Source: Pseudomonadota bacterium (GTDB taxonomy: Bacteria > Pseudomonadota > Alphaproteobacteria > Rhizobiales > Xanthobacteraceae). From it: a stretch of 64,000 nucleotides of DNA. The position numbers were made by a program, and so were the translations under genes. Positions within the stretch are counted from its first letter, which is position 1; every line of letters begins with the position of its first letter. The notes under the pieces are model-generated. The model was not told the DNA's origin, ran no database searches, and was given only the letters and a program-made list of their open reading frames with translations. The stretch lies in the NCBI GenBank assembly GCA_023451825.1, contig JAEXYA010000034.1, positions 85,113-149,112 of the forward strand. The letters are read 5' to 3'. This document shows, piece by piece, positions 59,847 to 64,000 of this stretch.

Positions 59847-60998
59847 ATGTCGTGGAAGAATCAAGGCGGTGGCCCATGGGGGCCCGGCCCGAAGGGACCC
59901 TGGGGATCGGGTCCGCAATCGTCCGGACCGAGGCCGCCTGATCTTGAGGATCTTCTGCGCAAGGGGCAGGACCGTCTGCAGTCGATGCTGCCCGGCGGCT
60001 TCGTCAGCGGCATGGGCATCTTCCTCGTGCTCGTCGTGGCCGTTGCGATCTGGGGCCTGTCCGGCTTCTTCCGCGTCCAGTCCGAAGAACTCGGCGTCGT
60101 GCTGCGCTTCGGCAAGCATGTCCGTACCGTTCAGCCGGGTCTGAACTACCACCTGCCATATCCGATCGAGACCGTGCTGCTGCCGAAGGCGCTGCGCGTC
60201 TCGACGCTGTCGGTCGGCATGTCGATCCTCGAAGACACCGGTCGCCGCGGCCGCACCGTGCGCGACGTGCCGGAAGAGAGCCTGATGCTCACCGGCGACG
60301 AGAACATCGTCGATGTGGATTTCACCGTGCTCTGGCGCATCAAGCCGGATGGCGTGGGCAACTTCCTCTTCAACATCCAGAATCCCGAAGGCACCGTGAA
60401 GGCGGTCGCCGAGAGCGTGATGCGTGAAGTGGTCGGCCGCGCCAACATCCAGCCGATCCTGACCGGTGCGCGCACCACGACGGAAACGCAGGTGCAGGAA
60501 CTGATGCAGAAGACGCTCGACGGCTATGGCGCCGGCGTGCTGGTGCAGCAGGTGCAGTTGCAGAAGGTCGATCCGCCGTCGCAGGTCATCGACGCGTTCC
60601 GCGACGTGCAGGCCGCGCAGGCCGACGCCCAGCGTCTGCAGAACGAAGCGCAGACCTACACCAACCGCGTCGTCCCCGATGCCCGCGGTCGTGCCGCGCA
60701 GATCCTGCAGGTCGCCGAAGGTTATCGCGAACAGGCGATCGCCGAGGCCAAGGGCCAGAGCGCGCGCTTCCTGAAAGTGTATGAAGAGTACAAGAAAGCG
60801 CCGGATGTGACCCGCCAGCGTCTCTATCTCGAAACCATGGAGAAGATCCTGCATGGCGCCGAGAAGCTGATCAGCGATCCCGGCTCGAACGCGAACGGAC
60901 CGGGCGTCGTGCCTTATCTTCCCTTGAACGAACTGACGCCGCGACGTCAGCCACCGGCGACATCTGGTCAGCCTCAGCAGAGTGGGGTCGCCCGATGA
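59847..60998 (+). CDS. hflK: FtsH protease modulator HflK
   Basis: HflK and HflC are SPFH/prohibitin proteins that form a large cage around the FtsH membrane protease. The 383-residue product has a Gly/Pro-rich N-terminus (GGGPWGPGPKGPWGSGP), one transmembrane segment at about residues 54-73, then the band-7 domain (EELGVVLRFGKHVRTVQPGL, DENIVDVDFTVLWRIKPDG) and helical RDVQAAQADAQRLQNEAQ. AGAGGAGAG precedes the ATG. It overlaps hflC by four bases (ATGA). Confidence 0.96.
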   Translation: MSWKNQGGGPWGPGPKGPWGSGPQSSGPRPPDLEDLLRKGQDRLQSMLPGGFVSGMGIFLVLVVAVAIWGLSGFFRVQSEELGVVLRFGKHVRTVQPGLNYHLPYPIETVLLPKALRVSTLSVGMSILEDTGRRGRTVRDVPEESLMLTGDENIVDVDFTVLWRIKPDGVGNFLFNIQNPEGTVKAVAESVMREVVGRANIQPILTGARTTTETQVQELMQKTLDGYGAGVLVQQVQLQKVDPPSQVIDAFRDVQAAQADAQRLQNEAQTYTNRVVPDARGRAAQILQVAEGYREQAIAEAKGQSARFLKVYEEYKKAPDVTRQRLYLETMEKILHGAEKLISDPGSNANGPGVVPYLPLNELTPRRQPPATSGQPQQSGVAR

Positions 60999-61885
60999 AA
61001 TCCGGTATCTCAGGTATCGTTGCACTGATTGTCGTCTTGGTGCTGGTCATCGTCGGTTTCGGCTCGCTCTACACCGTGCGCCAGACCGAACAGGCGCTCG
61101 TGGTTCGCCTCGGTGAACCCGTGCGCGTGGTCACCGAACCCGGCCTGAACTTCAAGGTGCCGTTCATCGACAGCGTCATCTCGATCGACAAGCGCATTCT
61201 CGACCTCGAGAATCCCGCCCAGGAAGTCATCGCCAACGACCAGCGTCGTCTGGTGGTGGATGCCTTTGCGCGCTATCGCATCAAGAACGCGTTGCGCTTC
61301 TATCAGAGCATCGGCACCATCCAGGCTGCGAACATCCAGCTGACGACGCTCTTGAACGCGGCCATGCGCCGTGTGCTCGGCGAGGTCAACTTCCTGCAGA
61401 TCGTTCGTGACGACCGCGAAGGTCTGATGAACAAGATCCGCGACCAGCTCGATCGCGAGGCCGATGGTTACGGCATCCAGGTCATCGACGTGCGCATTCG
61501 TCGTGCCGATCTGCCCGACGCCAACAGCCAGGCGGTCTATCAGCGCATGCAGACGGAACGTCAGCGGGAAGCTGCCGAATTCCGCGCGCAGGGCGGCCAG
61601 AAGGCGCAGGAGATCCGCTCCAAGGCCGACCGTGAAGCGACCGTGATCATCGCGGATGCCAACGGCCAGGCCGAAGCGATCCGCGGTGCCGGCGACGGTG
61701 AACGTAACCGTCTGTTCGCCGAGGCCTATAACCAGGACAAGGACTTCTTCGCGTTCTACCGGTCGATGACGGCCTATGAGAACGGACTGAAGCAGGGCGA
61801 CACCCGTTACCTGCTGCGGCCGGACTCGGAGTTCTTCCGCTTCTTCGCCAATCCGTCGGGGCAGCCCGCCGCGGCGAAACCATAA
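60995..61885 (+). CDS. hflC: FtsH protease modulator HflC
   Basis: Partner of HflK in the FtsH-associated SPFH cage in the inner membrane. The 296-residue product has an N-terminal anchor (about residues 6-26, GIVALIVVLVLVIVGFGSLY), the band-7 domain (RQTEQALVVRLGEPVRVV, DKRILDLENPAQEVIANDQR), YGIQVIDVRIRRADLP and the helical RQREAAEFRAQGGQKAQEIR, ending with FYRSMTAYENGLKQGDTRYL. The start overlaps hflK. A strong terminator follows the gene. Confidence 0.96.
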   Translation: MKSGISGIVALIVVLVLVIVGFGSLYTVRQTEQALVVRLGEPVRVVTEPGLNFKVPFIDSVISIDKRILDLENPAQEVIANDQRRLVVDAFARYRIKNALRFYQSIGTIQAANIQLTTLLNAAMRRVLGEVNFLQIVRDDREGLMNKIRDQLDREADGYGIQVIDVRIRRADLPDANSQAVYQRMQTERQREAAEFRAQGGQKAQEIRSKADREATVIIADANGQAEAIRGAGDGERNRLFAEAYNQDKDFFAFYRSMTAYENGLKQGDTRYLLRPDSEFFRFFANPSGQPAAAKP

Positions 61886-61949
61886 CGACACGCCGCGCAA
61901 CGCAAACGGCATGTCCGTTTTGCGTTCGCTGCAAGTCTGATCTAAGGAT

Positions 61950-61986
61950 GAGGCGCATCGTCACACGATGCGCCTCGTTTGCTTTT
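61950..61986 (+). terminator. Rho-independent terminator after hflC
   Basis: Perfect 11-bp stem GAGGCGCATCG / CGATGCGCCTC with a TCACA loop, followed by GTTTGCTTTT. It separates hflKC from the DUF2065 and degP genes. Confidence 0.9.
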
Positions 61987-62054
61987 CAGAAGACTGCGCC
62001 AAGAAAATTCAGGGTGCGAAAGTTCGGGAGTTGAGACCGGTGGGGTCCATAGCG

Positions 62055-62240
62055 TTGACCGACTTCCTCATCGGATTGGGGATTCTGCTCGTGTTCGAGG
62101 GTATCCTGTTCCTTGGCTTTCCCGGCTGGATGCGCCGCGCCATGAAGAGCGCGCTGGCGTCGCCCGACAGTGTGCTGCGATTGGCCGGCATCATCTCCGC
62201 GGTCGGCGGTTTGCTTCTGATCTGGTTTATCCGGCGCTAG
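62055..62240 (+). CDS. DUF2065 small membrane protein
   Basis: A 61-residue membrane protein of the DUF2065 (YjeT-like) family: TDFLIGLGILLVFEGILFLG, FPGWMRRAMKSALASPD, and a second hydrophobic segment LAGIISAVGGLLLIWFIRR. It occurs next to hflKC and degP in many proteobacteria; its role is unknown. The start is TTG at 62055, by similarity to short family members; a GTG at 62040 with GGGAG nearby is equally plausible, making 66 residues. Confidence 0.85.
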   Translation: MTDFLIGLGILLVFEGILFLGFPGWMRRAMKSALASPDSVLRLAGIISAVGGLLLIWFIRR

Positions 62241-62426
62241 CGCCGGCGCGCACGTGCTCTAAAGCGCAGCCTGATCAGGGCGATCCGAACGGGCCTATCC
62301 GCATTCCGCCGTAATCTGCGGTTCAAATACCAGCTTCCAGTCCGGTTCCGCCGAGGCTTGCGCAACCGCGTGGTTCGGGCGCACTCTGCATGCAAATCGC
62401 CGACTCTCGTCAGGAGACGCCCCCCT

Positions 62427-63950
62427 ATGTTCATCGTGACCTCCGCTCTCACGTCCCCGCGCCGTATGCGCAATTTCGGCCTGCGGCCGCTGATCGCCGC
62501 GATTGCGGTTGGCGCGTTTGTCAGCGCTTCGGTGCCGGCTGCCGCACGTGGTCCGGATGGCATCGCCGATGTCGCCGAGAAGGTGATCGATTCGGTGGTC
62601 AACATCTCCACCTCATCGACGGTCGAAGCCAAGAACAGCGGCGAGGGCGGCAATCGCGGGGCGATGCCGCAGCTGCCGCCCGGCTCGCAATTCGAGGAGT
62701 TCTTCGAGGAGTTCTTCAAGAATCGCGGTGGTCGTGGCGGTGGCGAGAAGGGCGGCGGTATGCAGCCGCGCAAGACCAATTCGCTCGGCTCCGGCTTCAT
62801 CATCGATTCATCCGGCTTCGCGGTGACCAACAATCACGTCATCGACGGCGCCGACGAGATCAACGTCATCATGAATGACGGCACCAAGATCAAAGCCGAG
62901 TTGGTCGGCGTCGATAAGAAGACCGATCTCGCGCTGTTGAAGTTCACGCCGGTGAAGCCGGTGACCGCCGTGAAGTTCGGCGACAGCGACAAGCTGCGTC
63001 TCGGCGAATGGGTGATCGCCATCGGCAACCCGTTCTCGCTCGGCGGCAGCGTCACCGCCGGCATCGTCTCGGCGCGCAACCGCGACATCAACAACGGCCC
63101 GTATGACAGCTACATCCAGACCGACGCCTCGATCAATCGCGGCAATTCGGGCGGCCCGCTGTTCAACCTCGATGGCGAAGTCGTCGGCGTCAACACGCTG
63201 ATCATCTCGCCCACCGGCGGCTCCATCGGCCTGGGTTTTGCCGTGCCGTCGAAGACGGTGGCCGGCGTCATCGATCAGCTGCGCGAATACAAGGAAGTGC
63301 GTCGTGGCTGGCTCGGCGTGCGCATCCAGCCCGTCACTGACGAGATCGCCGAGAGCCTCAACATCAAGCCCGCCCGCGGCGCGCTGATCGCGGGAATCGA
63401 CGACAAAGGCCCGGCCAAGCCGGCCGGTCTTGAGACTGGTGACGTCGTCGTCAAGTTCGACGGCAAGGATGTGAAGGAGCCGAAGGATCTGTCGCGCGCT
63501 GTCGCAGCTTCGCCGGTCGGCAAGGCTGTGGATGTGCTGATCATCCGCAAGGGCAAGGAAGAAACCAAGAAGGTCACCCTCGGCCGCCTCGAGGACGACA
63601 AGCCGGTTCAAGCGTCGCTAAAGGCGGCGCCTGAAGCCGAGAAGCCAGCCACGCAGAAAGCGCTTGGTCTTGATCTCACCGGGCTCAGCAAGGAGCTGCG
63701 CGCGAAATACAAGATCAAGGACAGCGTGAAGGGTGTCGTCGTCACTAGCGTGGATAAGGGCTCGGACGCTGCCGACAAGCGCCTCTCGGCCGGCGATGTC
63801 ATTGTCGAAGTCGCGCAGGAAGCGGTGACGAATGCTGCCGACGTCAACAAGCGCATCGACGCCGTCAAGAAGGACGGCAAGAAGTCGGTGCTGTTGCTGG
63901 TGTCGAATGGTGAAGGCGAATTGCGGTTTGTTGCACTGAGCCTGCAGTAG
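62427..63950 (+). CDS. degP: DegP/HtrA-family periplasmic serine protease (Do type)
   Basis: A periplasmic chaperone-protease for misfolded envelope proteins. The 507-residue product has an N-terminal signal (LIAAIAVGAFVSASVPAAAR), a trypsin-like domain with catalytic His137 (TNNHVID), Asp167 (KKTDLALL) and Ser241 (NRGNSGGPLF), and two PDZ domains (from about 300 and 415). A Gly-rich EEFFKNRGGRGGGEKGGG loop precedes the catalytic core. ATG at 62427 follows AGGAGA. FtsH modulators upstream suggest a shared membrane quality-control theme. Confidence 0.95.
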   Translation: MFIVTSALTSPRRMRNFGLRPLIAAIAVGAFVSASVPAAARGPDGIADVAEKVIDSVVNISTSSTVEAKNSGEGGNRGAMPQLPPGSQFEEFFEEFFKNRGGRGGGEKGGGMQPRKTNSLGSGFIIDSSGFAVTNNHVIDGADEINVIMNDGTKIKAELVGVDKKTDLALLKFTPVKPVTAVKFGDSDKLRLGEWVIAIGNPFSLGGSVTAGIVSARNRDINNGPYDSYIQTDASINRGNSGGPLFNLDGEVVGVNTLIISPTGGSIGLGFAVPSKTVAGVIDQLREYKEVRRGWLGVRIQPVTDEIAESLNIKPARGALIAGIDDKGPAKPAGLETGDVVVKFDGKDVKEPKDLSRAVAASPVGKAVDVLIIRKGKEETKKVTLGRLEDDKPVQASLKAAPEAEKPATQKALGLDLTGLSKELRAKYKIKDSVKGVVVTSVDKGSDAADKRLSAGDVIVEVAQEAVTNAADVNKRIDAVKKDGKKSVLLLVSNGEGELRFVALSLQ

Positions 63951-63960
63951 CGCGCTCTTT

Positions 63961-64000
63961 TCCCTCCCCGGAGCGAAGCGACTGGGGAGGGTGGATCGAA
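63961..64000. repeat. family A repeat, copy 4, cut by the window end
   Basis: TCCCTCCCCGGAGCGAAGCG, then ACTGGGGAGGGTGGATCGAA. The first 20 bases are identical to the left arm of the copy at 23816. It continues past the end of the window, immediately after degP. Confidence 0.85.

Noticed and set aside
61899..61926. Hairpin AACGCAAACGG/CCGTTTTGCGTT directly after hflC as a terminator
   Set aside because: Has a bulge and no T-run; the perfect 11-bp hairpin at 61950 is the better terminator.
1..64000. tRNA, rRNA, CRISPR arrays, transposases, prophage genes
   Set aside because: No cloverleaf, ribosomal sequence, regularly spaced repeats or transposase/integrase motifs were seen; the repeats here are dispersed inverted elements.

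Overview
The window is a GC-rich chromosomal segment from an alphaproteobacterium. Protein sequences, the division/wall gene order and the dispersed repeats (including the family whose translation gives RAQRSNPE-like peptides) point to the Nitrobacteraceae/Bradyrhizobiaceae (Bradyrhizobium, Rhodopseudomonas, Afipia, Tardiphaga group). The genus cannot be fixed from the sequence alone. I see 56 protein genes and no tRNA, rRNA, CRISPR array, transposase or prophage.

Region 1 (1-23.8 kb) is most of the division and cell wall (dcw) cluster with envelope and DNA-repair neighbours: murD (5' end outside the window), ftsW, murG, murC, murB, ddl, ftsQ, ftsA, ftsZ, lpxC, bamD, recN and ligA. It is broken up by accessory genes: a choline kinase-like phosphotransferase and a divergent LysR/MFS pair between murG and murC, a reversed DUF4239-like gene between murB and ddl, and two reversed small membrane-protein genes between lpxC and bamD. 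A 0.9 kb block of repeats separates murD from ftsW.

Region 2 (23.8-39.6 kb) is mostly on the minus strand: a Bcr/CflA-type exporter, aminopeptidase P, PrmA, a phytoene desaturase-like FAD enzyme, an ABC-2 exporter pair, a hicA toxin gene between two hicB-type genes, and a UvrD helicase. On the plus strand are a fused membrane/spermidine synthase-like protein and a small secreted glycine-zipper protein, which faces away from an L,D-transpeptidase.

Region 3 (39.6-53.6 kb) has an isolated ATP synthase subunit a paralogue and a SugE/Gdx guanidinium exporter preceded by what looks like a guanidine-II (mini-ykkC) riboswitch. These are followed by a DUF1328 peptide, a thioesterase, a D-lactate dehydrogenase-like flavoenzyme, an MFS transporter, a very long AsmA-like protein, a reversed sspB/fumC/DUF4169/RHH block and a two-gene chromate transporter.

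Region 4 (53.6-64 kb) has a tripartite tricarboxylate transporter in the order tctB-tctA-tctC, thyA, a beta-hydroxyacid dehydrogenase, folA, hflK-hflC, a DUF2065 protein and a DegP/HtrA protease.

At least seven families of imperfect inverted repeats sit between genes. Several have reached gene ends: one codes for the last residues of Ddl, and others create false upstream start codons. The strongest regulatory find is the two-hairpin ACGR motif before sugE. Other candidates are dyads before hflK, tctB, an MFS gene and the small membrane pair, and paired GANTC sites before ftsQ and lpxC.
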